A stretch of 64,000 nucleotides of DNA from Actinacidiphila fildesensis (GTDB lineage Bacteria > Actinomycetota > Actinomycetes > Streptomycetales > Streptomycetaceae). The notes below the pieces were generated by a model that was not told the DNA's origin, made no database searches, and was given only the letters and a program-made list of their open reading frames with translations. Location of the stretch: assembly GCF_042652185.1 (NCBI RefSeq), contig NZ_JBHSIX010000004.1; one strand, 5' to 3'. The position numbers and the translations under genes are program-made. Positions 1-8,913 of this stretch are shown here, one piece after another. Each line of letters opens with the position of its first letter. The first letter of the stretch is position 1.

Positions 1-1
1 C

Positions 2-379
2 GCGGGCCTGGCCGAACTGCAGCGCCCGCCGTTCGACATGCCGGTCGCCGACTCGGAGATCATCTTCGGTGCGTACACCGAGTACACGGGTCTGCGCTTC
101 GCGCTGTTCCTGCTCGCGGAGTACGCGGGCATCGTCGTGCTGTGCGGGCTGACCACCGTTCTCTTCCTCGGCGGTTGGCACGGCCCGTGGGCCGACAGCG
201 TCGGCTGGGTGTGGACGCTGCTCAAGACCGCGGTGCTCGCCTTCGTCGTCATCTGGCTCCGGGTCACGTATCCGCGGCTGCGTGAGGACCAGCTGCAGAA
301 GCTCGCCTGGACCGTCCTCATTCCGCTCGCCCTGGCGCAGATCGCGCTCACCGGCGTCGTCAAGGTGGTGATCTCGTAG
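2..379 (+). CDS. nuoH: NADH-quinone oxidoreductase subunit H, 3' part only
   Basis: This is the C-terminal part (about 125 codons) of NuoH, the membrane subunit of complex I at the junction of the hydrophilic arm and the proton-pumping arm, close to the quinone site. The reading frame is open from the window edge. It contains the family segment ELQRPPFDMPVADSEI followed by about three hydrophobic helices and ends at TAG 377-379. The start lies outside the window. Its stop overlaps the GTG start of nuoI. Family assignment is secure. Whether this is the main nuo operon or a second copy cannot be decided because the genes upstream are not visible. Confidence 0.93.
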   Translation, partial: AGLAELQRPPFDMPVADSEIIFGAYTEYTGLRFALFLLAEYAGIVVLCGLTTVLFLGGWHGPWADSVGWVWTLLKTAVLAFVVIWLRVTYPRLREDQLQKLAWTVLIPLALAQIALTGVVKVVIS

Positions 380-1044
380 TGGCCCACCCGTCTCCCACCC
401 CCGCCCTTCCAACGACTCCCTCCGGGAGCTCCTCTCGATTTCCCGGCCACGGCTTGGCCAAAGGCCTTGCCGTCACCCTCAAGGCGATGACGCGCCGTTC
501 CGTCACCGCGCAGTACCCCGACGTGCAGCCCGATCTGCCGCCGCGCAGCCGCGGCGTCATCGCGCTGTTCGAGGAGAACTGCACGGTCTGCATGCTGTGC
601 GCGCGCGAGTGCCCCGACTGGTGCATCTACATCGACTCCCACAAGGAGACGACGCCCGCCACCGCGCCCGGCGGGCGGGAGCGCAGCCGCAATGTGCTCG
701 ACCGCTTCGCCATCGACTTCTCGCTCTGCATGTACTGCGGGATCTGCATCGAGGTGTGCCCCTTCGACGCGCTGTTCTGGACGCCGGAGTTCGAGTACGC
801 CGAGACCGACATCCTCGAACTGACCCATGAGCGCGACAAGCTCCGCGACTGGATGTGGACGGTGCCGGCCCCGCCCGCGCTCGACCCCGGTGCCGAGGAG
901 CCCAAGGAGATCGCCGCCGCCCGCAAGGCGGCGGACAAGCTCATCGCCGCGCAGCAGGCGGAGCAGGCGGCGCAGGCCCAGTCGGCCGGACAGGCCGGAC
1001 AGGCCGGACAGGCCGGGCAGACACCACCGGAGAGCGGCGCATGA
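379..1044 (+). CDS. nuoI: NADH-quinone oxidoreductase subunit I, 2x[4Fe-4S] ferredoxin
   Basis: NuoI (221 aa) passes electrons through two [4Fe-4S] clusters (N6a/N6b) to the last cluster before quinone. Two CxxCxxCxxxCP motifs are intact: Cys68/71/74/78 and Cys117/120/123/127. The GTG start at 379 overlaps the nuoH stop, and the TGA stop overlaps the ATG of nuoJ (ATGA). The C-terminus carries an Ala/Gln-rich tail ending in GQAGQAGQAGQ, encoded by four tandem 9-bp units at 985-1020. That tail is not part of the ferredoxin fold and is probably a lineage-specific disordered extension. Confidence 0.95.
   Translation: MAHPSPTPALPTTPSGSSSRFPGHGLAKGLAVTLKAMTRRSVTAQYPDVQPDLPPRSRGVIALFEENCTVCMLCARECPDWCIYIDSHKETTPATAPGGRERSRNVLDRFAIDFSLCMYCGICIEVCPFDALFWTPEFEYAETDILELTHERDKLRDWMWTVPAPPALDPGAEEPKEIAAARKAADKLIAAQQAEQAAQAQSAGQAGQAGQAGQTPPESGA
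985..1020 (+). repeat. Four tandem 9-bp repeats inside nuoI
   Basis: The unit GCCGGACAG occurs three times and GCCGGGCAG once, in frame, encoding repeated Ala-Gly-Gln-type residues near the NuoI C-terminus. The copy number could vary between strains by slippage. Confidence 0.9.
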
Positions 1045-1604
1045 GCCTCGCAGCCGCCGCCGCGGCCCCTTCCGGATTCCTGTCCCCGACCGGGGTCGAG
1101 ATCGCCTTCGTCCTCGTCGGTATCGCCACCCTCGGCGCCGCCCTGATCTCCGTCACCACCAAGCAGCTGGTGCACGCCGCGCTGTGGCTGGTGGTCGCGC
1201 TCGGCGGGCTCGCCGTCGAGTACCTGCTGCTGACGGCGGAGTTCATCGCCTGGGTGCAGGTGCTGATCTACGTCGGTTCCGTCGTGGTCCTGATCCTGTT
1301 CGGGCTGATGCTCACCCGGGCGCCCATCGGCCGCTCCCCGGACGCGGACTCCGACAACCGCTGGGTCGCGGTCACGGTGGCGGCCGCCTCCGCGATCACC
1401 CTGGTCTGGGTGGTCGTCGACGCGTTCCGCACCACGTGGATCGAGCTGGACGGTTCGGTCCAGGGCTCCACCAAGGTCACCGGGCAGACCCTCTTCCAGC
1501 ACTGGGTGCTGCCGTTCGAGGCGCTGTCGGTGCTGCTGCTCGCCGCCCTGGTCGGTGCCATCGTGCTGTCCCGCAAGAACCAGGACCAGGACAAGGAGAG
1601 CTGA
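1041..1604 (+). CDS. nuoJ: NADH-quinone oxidoreductase subunit J
   Basis: NuoJ (187 aa) is a membrane subunit of complex I in the proton-translocating arm. The start is the ATG at 1041 that overlaps the nuoI stop as ATGA; in-frame codons further upstream lie inside nuoI. The protein has about five hydrophobic helices and the family segment QVLIYVGSVVVLILFGLML in the third helix. The stop at 1602-1604 shares a base with the nuoK ATG, so translational coupling is expected. Confidence 0.93.
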   Translation: MSLAAAAAAPSGFLSPTGVEIAFVLVGIATLGAALISVTTKQLVHAALWLVVALGGLAVEYLLLTAEFIAWVQVLIYVGSVVVLILFGLMLTRAPIGRSPDADSDNRWVAVTVAAASAITLVWVVVDAFRTTWIELDGSVQGSTKVTGQTLFQHWVLPFEALSVLLLAALVGAIVLSRKNQDQDKES

Positions 1605-1990
1605 TGCACCTCGCCTATCCCGCCGTGCTCGCGGTCCTCCTCTTCTCCATCGGGCTCTACGGCGTCCTCGGCCGCCGCAACGCGATCCTCGTCCTGATGT
1701 CCGTCGAGCTGATGCTGAACGCGGTCAACCTCAACCTCGTCGCGTTCGACGTCTGGCTCCGCGACACCCTGCACGCCGGCCAGGCGCTGACGCTCTTCAC
1801 CATCACCATCGCCGCCGCCGAGATCGGCATCGGTCTGGCGATCGTGCTGCTCGTCTACCGCAACCGCGGCAGCTCCGACGTCGACAGGCTCACCGACCTC
1901 GCCGAGAACGGCCTCGCCGGAACCGGTCCGGCCGGCGCGGGCAGCACGCCGGACGCGGCGGCAGACGAGAAGGCAGAGGCCACCGCGTGA
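1604..1990 (+). CDS. nuoK: NADH-quinone oxidoreductase subunit K
   Basis: NuoK (128 aa) is a three-helix antiporter-like subunit of complex I. The helix with SVELMLNAVNLN holds the Glu residue needed for proton transfer in the family, and the later Glu of TITIAAAEIGIGLAI is also present. NuoK is usually close to 100 residues; here an extra hydrophilic tail of about 30 residues rich in Ala, Gly and Asp/Glu follows the last helix. The start ATG overlaps the nuoJ stop (TGATG) and the stop overlaps the GTG of nuoL. Confidence 0.93.
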   Translation: MHLAYPAVLAVLLFSIGLYGVLGRRNAILVLMSVELMLNAVNLNLVAFDVWLRDTLHAGQALTLFTITIAAAEIGIGLAIVLLVYRNRGSSDVDRLTDLAENGLAGTGPAGAGSTPDAAADEKAEATA

Positions 1991-3984
1991 CCCTCACGAC
2001 CCTTGCCGCGCTGGTCCCCATCCTCCCGTTCCTCGGCGCGGCCGCCGGACTGCTGCTGGGCAGGCGGGCCCCCGGATTCGTCCGGCCGCTCGCCGTACTG
2101 CCGACCGCGGCGGCCTTCGTGCTGGCCGCGGTCGTCGCCGTGCGGCAGGGCAGCGGCGCGCCCACCGACGCCGCGACCCGGCTCACCCCGACCGGCTCGG
2201 TCCCCATCGACCTCGCCCTGCACCTGGACGGCTTCGCCGTCCTGATCGCGGTGCTCGTCGGCCTCGTGGCGACCTGCGTCCAGCTCTACTCGACGGCGTA
2301 CCTGCGCGACGATCCCCGTTACCCCTCCTACGCCGCCCTGGTCTCCCTCTTCACCGCCGCCATGTTCCTGGTCGTCTACTCCGGCGACCTGATGGTGCTG
2401 CTGGTCGGCTGGGAGATCATGGGCATCTGCTCGTACTTCCTGGTCGGCCACTACTGGGAGACCGAGGTCGCCCGCGCGGCGTCCATGAAGGCGTTCCTCG
2501 TCACCAAGCTCGGCGACGTCCCCTTCATCATCGGCGTCTTCGCGCTCGCCACCGACGCGGGCACCTTCCGCATCAACGGGATCCTCACCGCCGCCACCCA
2601 CGGCCAGCTCCAGCACCCGACGATCGTCGCGCTGCTGCTGCTCGCCGGAGTCGCGGGCAAGTCCGCCCAATTCCCGCTGCACACCTGGCTGCCCGACGCG
2701 ATGGCCGGCCCGACGCCGGTCTCCGCGCTGATCCACGCCGCGACCATGGTCGCGGCCGGCATCTACCTCGTCGCCCGGCTGCTGCCCGTCTTCACCGCCA
2801 GCGCGGCCGCGCTCGTGGTCCTCGCCGTGATGGCCGCCGTCACCATGATCGGCTCGGGTCTCGCGGCCCTCGCCCAGGACGACATCAAACGGGTACTGGC
2901 CTATTCGACGATCGGCCAGCTCGGTTACATGGCCGGCGCGCTCGCCGTGGGCGACCGCAGCGCCGCCGTCTTCCACCTCCTGTCCCACGGCGCCTTCAAG
3001 GCGCTGCTCTTCCTCGGAGCGGGCGTGGTCATCCACGCGGCCGGCACCAACTCGCTCTCCGCGATGTCCCGTATGGGCGACCTCGGCAAGCGCGCCCCGG
3101 ACGCCATGTGGACGATGGGCATCGCCCTGGCGGCGCTCGCCGCCCTGCCTCCCTTCTCCGGCTTCTTCTCCAAGGAATCGGTGCTGCGCGCCGCCGAGCA
3201 CGCCTCCGGCGGCCACACCGACGGCGTGCCGTCGGCGGTCGGCTGGACCGTGCTGGCCGCCGGGCTGATCACCGCCGTGCTCACCGCCGGCTATGCCACC
3301 CGGCTCTTCCTGCTCGCCTTCCGGGGCAGCGGGCCGCGCGCCGCCGACCACGGCCGTGAGCCCGCGATCATGAACGCCGTCCTGTGGGTGCTCGCCGTCC
3401 CCAGCGTCGCGTTCGGCATGATCGCCCTCGTCCCGTCGGTCTTCGACCTCCCGAAGTGGTTCGACGGCACCGAGCTCACCCCGACCCTCCTCACCTCCGT
3501 CCTCGGCATCGGCCTCGCCCTCGTCGGCGTCCTCGTCACCTACGGCGCCTGGACGGCCGGTGCCGCCCGCCGGTCCGCCGCCCCGCTCGGCGCGATCGGC
3601 GCCGACTCGGGCGCCGAGCCTGCCGAGGCGGAAGCGACCGCCATCGCCGCGCACACCGCCGTCTACGGCGACATCGCGTCGTCCGACGACCCGGCCGACC
3701 CGGGCCGGCTGCTCCTCGGCCGCCTGCACCGCCACGCGGCGAGCGGCTTCCACCTCGACGCCGTCTACACGGCGCTCTTCGTCCGACCGGTGCTCGCCGC
3801 CGCGAACCTCGTCCGCTTCCTCGACCGCGAGGTCGTCGAGACCTACGTACGGGGAGCGGGCGCGGCGCCGCGCCTGCTCGGCGCGGCCGTCCGGCGCGCC
3901 CAGACCGGAAATGTCCAGACCTATCTCAGCGCGCTGCTGGCCGGTGCCGTCGTACTCGCCGTCCTCGTCGCCGTCGGAGCGTGA
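1987..3984 (+). CDS. nuoL: NADH-quinone oxidoreductase subunit L
   Basis: NuoL (665 aa) is the distal antiporter-like proton pump of complex I with the long lateral helix. It carries the family signature around HTWLPDAMAGPTPVSALIHA and the WEIMGICSYFLVGHYW region with the conserved Glu. The GTG start at 1987 overlaps the nuoK stop (GTGA). A hydrophilic, Ala/Asp-rich loop lies near residues 535-580 before the final helices. The stop is separated from nuoM by three bases. Confidence 0.95.
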   Translation: MTLTTLAALVPILPFLGAAAGLLLGRRAPGFVRPLAVLPTAAAFVLAAVVAVRQGSGAPTDAATRLTPTGSVPIDLALHLDGFAVLIAVLVGLVATCVQLYSTAYLRDDPRYPSYAALVSLFTAAMFLVVYSGDLMVLLVGWEIMGICSYFLVGHYWETEVARAASMKAFLVTKLGDVPFIIGVFALATDAGTFRINGILTAATHGQLQHPTIVALLLLAGVAGKSAQFPLHTWLPDAMAGPTPVSALIHAATMVAAGIYLVARLLPVFTASAAALVVLAVMAAVTMIGSGLAALAQDDIKRVLAYSTIGQLGYMAGALAVGDRSAAVFHLLSHGAFKALLFLGAGVVIHAAGTNSLSAMSRMGDLGKRAPDAMWTMGIALAALAALPPFSGFFSKESVLRAAEHASGGHTDGVPSAVGWTVLAAGLITAVLTAGYATRLFLLAFRGSGPRAADHGREPAIMNAVLWVLAVPSVAFGMIALVPSVFDLPKWFDGTELTPTLLTSVLGIGLALVGVLVTYGAWTAGAARRSAAPLGAIGADSGAEPAEAEATAIAAHTAVYGDIASSDDPADPGRLLLGRLHRHAASGFHLDAVYTALFVRPVLAAANLVRFLDREVVETYVRGAGAAPRLLGAAVRRAQTGNVQTYLSALLAGAVVLAVLVAVGA

Positions 3985-3987
3985 GCC

Positions 3988-5556
3988 GTGAACGACACCG
4001 CCCTCCAGTACGTGCTCGCAGGCATCGTGGTCCTGCCCCTGCTCGGTGCCGTCGGAGCCCTGCTCCCCGCGCCGCCCGGCCTCCGGGGACGCAACCCGGA
4101 CCAGGCCGTGCTCCGCCACGGCGTCACGGTCACCGGCGCCGTACTGATCCTCGCGATCGTCCTCGCGGCCGGCTTCGACCACGACCACCCGGCGACGATG
4201 CAGGCCAGCACCGACCTCAAGTGGATCCCCGCCCTCAACATCCACATCCATCTCGGCGTCGACGGCATCTCGCTCCCCCTCCTCGTCCTGACCGCGCTGC
4301 TGACCTTCCTCTGCGCGCTCCACAGCTACTTCAAAAGGCCCGCGGGCCCGTCCCCCAAGGCCTTCGTCGCCCTGCTCCTCGTCCTCGAAGCGGGCACCCT
4401 CAGCACCTTCGCCGTGCTGGACCTGATGCTCTTCTTCCTGGCCTTCGAGACCGTCCTCATCCCGATGTACTTCCTCATCGCCCGCTGGGGCGGCGCCGGA
4501 CGCGAGGCCGCCTCGCTGCGCTTCATCCTCTACACCCTCCTCGGCTCCGTGATCATGCTGCTCGGCCTGCTGCTCATCGGGGTGAAAGCGGGCACATTCG
4601 ACATGGTGGCACTCGCCACTGACAACGGGTCGTCGCTCGGTCACTCCACGCAGTTGCTCGCCGTCCTCGCCATCGGCATCGGCTTCGCGATCAAGGCCCC
4701 GATGTGGCCGCTGCACAGCTGGCTCCCGGACGCCCACACCGCCGCGCCCACCGTCGGCTCCGTGCTGCTGGCCGGCGTCATGCTCAAGATGGGCACCTAC
4801 GGATTCGTCCGTATCGCGCTGCCCGTCGCCCCGGACGGCATGCACACCTTCGCGCCCTACCTGGCCGCGTTCGCCGTCGTCGGCATCGTCTACGGGTCCC
4901 TCGCCTGCCTCGCACTGGCCCGCAAGGGAGCCGGCGGCGACCTGAAGCGCCTCATCGCCTACTCCTCCGTCGGCCACATGGGCTTCGTGCTGCTCGGCAT
5001 CGCGACCCTCACCCCGACCGGTGTGAACGGGGCGCTCTTCGCGAACGTCGCCCACGGCCTCATCACCGGCCTGCTCTTCTTCCTGGTCGGCGCCATCAAG
5101 GACCGCTACGGAACGAGCGACCTCGACCGCCTCACCGGGGAGAACGGCGCGGCCCTGTACGGCAGGGCCCCCCGCCTCGGCGGCCTGCTCGCCTTCGCCG
5201 CCGTCGCCTCCCTCGGACTGCCGGGGCTGGCCGGCTTCTGGGGCGAGATGCTCGCCATGTTCGGCGCCTTCAAACCCGCCGACGGGCTCAGCCGCCCCAC
5301 CTACCTGGTGTTCACGGCGGTCGCCGCGTTCGGCACCCTGCTCACCGCCGCGTACCTGCTGGCCGTCGTGCGCCGCGTCTGCATGGGGGACAAGGGCACC
5401 GCGGAGTCCGGGCAGCCGGTGCTGTCCGACGTCCACGGCTACGAGTTCGCCGCCTGGACCCCACTCGCCGCCCTCACCGTCCTCGCCGGCCTGTGGCCCG
5501 CGGCCCTCCTCGGCCTCACCGACCCGGCCGTGCGCTCGCTCCTCGGAGGCAGCTGA
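3988..5556 (+). CDS. nuoM: NADH-quinone oxidoreductase subunit M
   Basis: NuoM (522 aa) is the second antiporter-like proton-pumping subunit. The signatures LFFLAFETVLIPMYFLI (with the conserved Glu) and MWPLHSWLPDAHTAAPTVGS are intact, with about 14 predicted helices. It starts at GTG 3988, three bases after the nuoL stop, and its stop overlaps the nuoN ATG (TGATG). Length and order match actinobacterial nuo operons. Confidence 0.95.
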   Translation: MNDTALQYVLAGIVVLPLLGAVGALLPAPPGLRGRNPDQAVLRHGVTVTGAVLILAIVLAAGFDHDHPATMQASTDLKWIPALNIHIHLGVDGISLPLLVLTALLTFLCALHSYFKRPAGPSPKAFVALLLVLEAGTLSTFAVLDLMLFFLAFETVLIPMYFLIARWGGAGREAASLRFILYTLLGSVIMLLGLLLIGVKAGTFDMVALATDNGSSLGHSTQLLAVLAIGIGFAIKAPMWPLHSWLPDAHTAAPTVGSVLLAGVMLKMGTYGFVRIALPVAPDGMHTFAPYLAAFAVVGIVYGSLACLALARKGAGGDLKRLIAYSSVGHMGFVLLGIATLTPTGVNGALFANVAHGLITGLLFFLVGAIKDRYGTSDLDRLTGENGAALYGRAPRLGGLLAFAAVASLGLPGLAGFWGEMLAMFGAFKPADGLSRPTYLVFTAVAAFGTLLTAAYLLAVVRRVCMGDKGTAESGQPVLSDVHGYEFAAWTPLAALTVLAGLWPAALLGLTDPAVRSLLGGS

Positions 5557-7184
5557 TGAGCATCCCCGTCACCGGCTCCCACGCCTCCTCCCACGCGACC
5601 GGAACGCTCGCGGCGGACGCCGTCGGCTCCCTCGTGCAGTCCGTGGACTGGATCGCCATCGCCCCGGCGGCGATCCCCGCGGCCGTCGCGCTCGTCGTCC
5701 TGGTGGCCGACCTCTTCCTCCCCAAGGAGAAGAAGGCCCTGCTGGGCTGGGTCACCATCGCCGGCCTCGCCCTGGCCGGGCTGGCCCTGGGCCCGCTCCG
5801 GGCCGGCCACCGCAAGACGTTCTGCCTCACCACCGACCCCGGCGAATGCTCCTACGCGGCCGACCACTTCACCGTCGTCATCCAGCTCCTCGTCATCGGC
5901 GGCGCGCTGCTGACGGCGCTGCTGTCGATGCACGACATGGAGAAGTACCCGGCCGGCGAGTACTGGTTCCTGCTGCTGTCCTCGGCCGCCGGAGCCGCGC
6001 TGCTGCCCGCCTCCCGGGACCTGGCGACCCTGGTCGTCGCCCTGGAGGTCACGACGCTGCCCGCCTTCGCGCTCGTCGGCATCAAACGCGGCGACCGGCT
6101 CTCGTCCGAGGCCGCGCTCAAGTTCTTCCTCTCCTCCGTGGCGGCGACCGCCGTCACGCTGCTCGGCGTCAGCTTCGTGTACGCCGCCACCGGCACCCTC
6201 CACCTGGCGTCGATCGCGGACGGTCTGGGCGACGTACAGCCGCAGCTGGCGACGCTCGCCAAGGTCGGCGCGGTCCTCACCCTCGTGGGCTTCGCCTTCA
6301 AGCTCGCCGCCGCGCCCTTCCACTTCTGGGTACCCGACACCTACGTGGGCGCGCCGCTGCCGATCGCCGCGTACCTCTCGGTCGTCGGAAAGGCCGCGGG
6401 CTTCTCCGGCCTCATCCTCATCACCGTGATCGCGTTCGAGCCGTACGCCGACGTCTGGGGCCCGGTCGTCGCCGTACTGGCCGCCCTGACGATGACGGTC
6501 GGCAACGTCGCCGCGCTGCGCCAGCGCGCCGGGTTCGCGCACAGCGCGGTCCGGCTGCTGGCCTGGTCCTCCATCGGCCAGGCGGGCTATCTGCTGGTGC
6601 CGATCGCGGCCGCCGCGTACTCCGACGACCCGCAGCACCAGATCGGCACCACCGTGGCGTACGCCCTGATGTACGCGGCCGTGAACCTCGGTGCCTTCGC
6701 GGTGGCCGCCCTCGTCGCCCGAACGGCCCCCGCCAACCGCCTGACCGACTACCGGGGGCTCTACGCGAACCGCCCGCTGACGGCTCTCGCGCTGGCGTTC
6801 TTCCTGCTCTGCCTGGCCGGGCTGCCGCCGGGCGTCATCGGACTCTTCGCCAAGGTCGCGGTCTTCTCGTCGATCGTCGGTACGGGACCGGCCTGGCTGG
6901 CCGTCGTCATGGCCGTCAACGTGGTCATCGCGCTCGTCTACTACCTGCGCTGGACCGCGCTCCTGTTCGCGAAGCCGGAGGCCGGGCCGGCGGCGGCCAC
7001 GGGCGCGGCGGACGGCACGGGAACGGTCTCCGGAGCGGTTGCCGGTGCGGTCGCCGTGGCGGTGCCCGCCACCCGGACGCCCGCCCCGCTCACCGCCGCC
7101 ATCGCCCTCACCGCGGTCGCCGGCATCGTGCTCTCCGGCGTCCCGCAGCTGGTCCTCCGCTACGCCTCGGGGGCGCTGCTCTGA
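5556..7184 (+). CDS. nuoN: NADH-quinone oxidoreductase subunit N
   Basis: NuoN (542 aa) is the third antiporter-like proton-pumping subunit and the last gene of the operon. It has the expected segments LVVALEVTTLPAFALVGIKR and FKLAAAPFHFWVPDTYVGAP. The start ATG at 5556 is preceded by GGAGG and overlaps the nuoM stop. A stretch rich in Gly and Ala near residues 475-500 separates the last helices. No obvious terminator was seen between this gene and htpX. Confidence 0.95.
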   Translation: MSIPVTGSHASSHATGTLAADAVGSLVQSVDWIAIAPAAIPAAVALVVLVADLFLPKEKKALLGWVTIAGLALAGLALGPLRAGHRKTFCLTTDPGECSYAADHFTVVIQLLVIGGALLTALLSMHDMEKYPAGEYWFLLLSSAAGAALLPASRDLATLVVALEVTTLPAFALVGIKRGDRLSSEAALKFFLSSVAATAVTLLGVSFVYAATGTLHLASIADGLGDVQPQLATLAKVGAVLTLVGFAFKLAAAPFHFWVPDTYVGAPLPIAAYLSVVGKAAGFSGLILITVIAFEPYADVWGPVVAVLAALTMTVGNVAALRQRAGFAHSAVRLLAWSSIGQAGYLLVPIAAAAYSDDPQHQIGTTVAYALMYAAVNLGAFAVAALVARTAPANRLTDYRGLYANRPLTALALAFFLLCLAGLPPGVIGLFAKVAVFSSIVGTGPAWLAVVMAVNVVIALVYYLRWTALLFAKPEAGPAAATGAADGTGTVSGAVAGAVAVAVPATRTPAPLTAAIALTAVAGIVLSGVPQLVLRYASGALL

Positions 7185-7232
7185 CCCCGCCCGGGGCGTG
7201 TGCACAAGGGAACTAGCGGCCTTCCGGTGGCG

Positions 7233-7261
7233 TTGACCAGTACAGGAGGTTCTCCTAAGAG
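7233..7261 (+). promoter_or_regulatory. Candidate htpX promoter
   Basis: TTGACC at 7233-7238 and TAAGAG at 7256-7261 are separated by 17 bases in the 117-base gap between nuoN and htpX. Transcription would begin about 35 bases before the chosen htpX start. Motif reading only. Confidence 0.4.
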
Positions 7262-7301
7262 GGGAGAAGGTTCCCCCGCCGCACACCTTGGAGGGCGCAC
7301 C

Positions 7302-8162
7302 GTGCACCGCCGGCACAATGGGCTGAAGACCGCCGTACTCCTCGGCGGTCTGTCCGCACTCATCCTCGTCATCGGCAGCTTCTTCGGCCGGACGGGGCTC
7401 ATCGTCGCGCTCGTCATCGCGATCGGCACCAACGCCTACGCGTACTGGAACAGCGACAAGCTGGCTCTACGCGCGATGCGTGCCCGCCCCGTCAGCGAGT
7501 TCGAGGCCCCCGCGCTCTACCGCATGGTCCGCGAACTCTCCACGGAGGCGCGCCAGCCCATGCCGCGGCTGTACATCTCACCCACCGAAGCGCCCAACGC
7601 CTTCGCCACCGGGCGCAATCCGCGCAACGCGGCGGTCTGCTGCACCGACGGCATCCTGCAGATCCTCGACGAACGCGAGCTGCGCGGCGTGATCGGCCAC
7701 GAGCTGAGCCATGTCTACAACCGCGACATCCTCATCTCGTCGGTCGCCGGCGCGCTCGCCTCCGTCGTCATGTTCCTCGTCAACTTCGCCTGGCTGATCC
7801 CCGTCGGCCGGTCCAACGACGACGAGGGCCCCGGCATCCTCGGCATGCTGCTGCTGATGATCCTCGGCCCGCTGGCCGCCTCCGTCATCCAGCTCGCCGT
7901 CAGCCGCTCCCGCGAGTACGAGGCCGACGCCTCCGGCGCCCGCCTCACCGGCGACCCCCTCGCCCTCGCCAGCGCGCTGCGCAAGCTGGACGCGGGCACC
8001 AAGCAGCTGCCGCTACCGCCTGAGCCGCGCCTCGAGACCGCCAGCCATATGATGATCGCGAACCCGTTCCGGCCCGGCACCACGTCGAAACTGTTCTCCA
8101 CCCACCCCCCGATGGCCGAGCGCATCGCGCGCCTCGAACAGATGGCAGGACACCGCCCATGA
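7302..8162 (+). CDS. htpX: HtpX-type membrane zinc metalloprotease
   Basis: This is an M48-family membrane endopeptidase of about 286 residues that degrades damaged membrane proteins in E. coli. The zinc motif HELSH is at residues 133-137, and the third ligand Glu lies near 205 in SREYEADA. Two hydrophobic segments precede the catalytic domain and two follow it. GTG 7302 is chosen because TTGGAGGG stands 6-10 bases upstream and the resulting length fits the family; an in-frame ATG at 7200 would add an implausible hydrophilic leader. The stop overlaps the next gene as ATGA. Confidence 0.9.
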   Translation: MHRRHNGLKTAVLLGGLSALILVIGSFFGRTGLIVALVIAIGTNAYAYWNSDKLALRAMRARPVSEFEAPALYRMVRELSTEARQPMPRLYISPTEAPNAFATGRNPRNAAVCCTDGILQILDERELRGVIGHELSHVYNRDILISSVAGALASVVMFLVNFAWLIPVGRSNDDEGPGILGMLLLMILGPLAASVIQLAVSRSREYEADASGARLTGDPLALASALRKLDAGTKQLPLPPEPRLETASHMMIANPFRPGTTSKLFSTHPPMAERIARLEQMAGHRP

Positions 8163-8551
8163 CGACGATCCTGAACATCATCTGGCTCGTGCTCTGCGGT
8201 ATCTGGATGGCGATGGCCTATGCCGTCGCCGGCCTGGTCTGCTGCATCCTCATCATCACGATCCCGTGGGGCGTGGCCTCCTTCCGGATCGCCAACTACG
8301 CCCTGTGGCCCTTCGGCCGCACCACCGTCGAACGGCACGACGCCGGTGCGGGCTCCCTCATCGGCAACATCATCTGGATCGTCTTCGCCGGCTGGTGGCT
8401 GGCGCTGGGCCACATCGTGACCGGGATCGCCCTGTGCCTGACGATCATCGGCATCCCGTTCGGCATCGCGAACTTCAAGATGATCCCGCTCTCGCTGGTC
8501 CCGCTCGGCCGGGAGATCGTCCCCACCGACCGGCCGTTCGCCACACGCTGA
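8159..8551 (+). CDS. YccF-family inner-membrane protein
   Basis: A 130-aa membrane protein with a duplicated YccF-type unit: each half carries a helix ending in TIPWGVASFRIANYALWPFG or the matching TIIGIPFGIANFKMIPLSL. The family is widespread and its function is not established; a channel or transport role has been suggested for relatives. The ATG overlaps the htpX stop, so the two are co-translated and may act together in membrane maintenance (inference). Start and length fit the family. Confidence 0.85.
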   Translation: MTTILNIIWLVLCGIWMAMAYAVAGLVCCILIITIPWGVASFRIANYALWPFGRTTVERHDAGAGSLIGNIIWIVFAGWWLALGHIVTGIALCLTIIGIPFGIANFKMIPLSLVPLGREIVPTDRPFATR

Positions 8552-8577
8552 GCGATCGCCCCCGGCCTCCTCAGCCC

Positions 8578-8913
8578 TCAGTCGCCCTGGCGGGCGGTGT
8601 CGACGAGCTTCTCGAAGAAGAACTCGTGCTTGAGGAACGAGGTGTCGTACTCGTGCCCGGGATACGGCGGGATCAGCTGCGCCGCCTGGAACAGCCGCCA
8701 GCCGTCGCACAGCGCGGCCACCCCCGTCCCGTACGGCGGTTCGTCGCTGTCCCCGGTCGTCGGCGACGTCGTGCCGGTCCCGTCGTAGGCGGACCACCCC
8801 ACGACCTGGGAGTCCAGCGCCGACGTGGCCAGGTACAGCACCAGTACCCGCTGCCGCAGCGTGCTGGTGGCGCCCATGGTGGGGTCGAAGGTGGGGTCGA
8901 AGGTGGTGCTCAT
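8578..8913 (-). CDS. Conserved hypothetical protein (partner of PhyH-type oxygenase)
   Basis: A soluble 111-aa protein that I do not recognise. It is acidic, lacks a signal peptide, and has an aromatic-rich C-terminal half (IPPYPGHEYDTSFLKHEFFF). The start is the ATG at 8913, which overlaps the stop of the upstream dioxygenase gene as ATGA; longer readings run antisense through that gene's reading frame and are rejected. Tight coupling suggests it works with the dioxygenase, for example as an accessory subunit or substrate-handling protein, but nothing in the sequence shows this. Confidence 0.75.
   Translation of the reverse strand: MSTTFDPTFDPTMGATSTLRQRVLVLYLATSALDSQVVGWSAYDGTGTTSPTTGDSDEPPYGTGVAALCDGWRLFQAAQLIPPYPGHEYDTSFLKHEFFFEKLVDTARQGD

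Noticed and set aside
1855..5436. Open reading frame of 1193 codons on the minus strand
   Set aside because: It is antisense to nuoK-nuoM, is rich in Glu, Gly, Asp, Arg and His, and has no domain; it is a shadow produced by strong GC bias.
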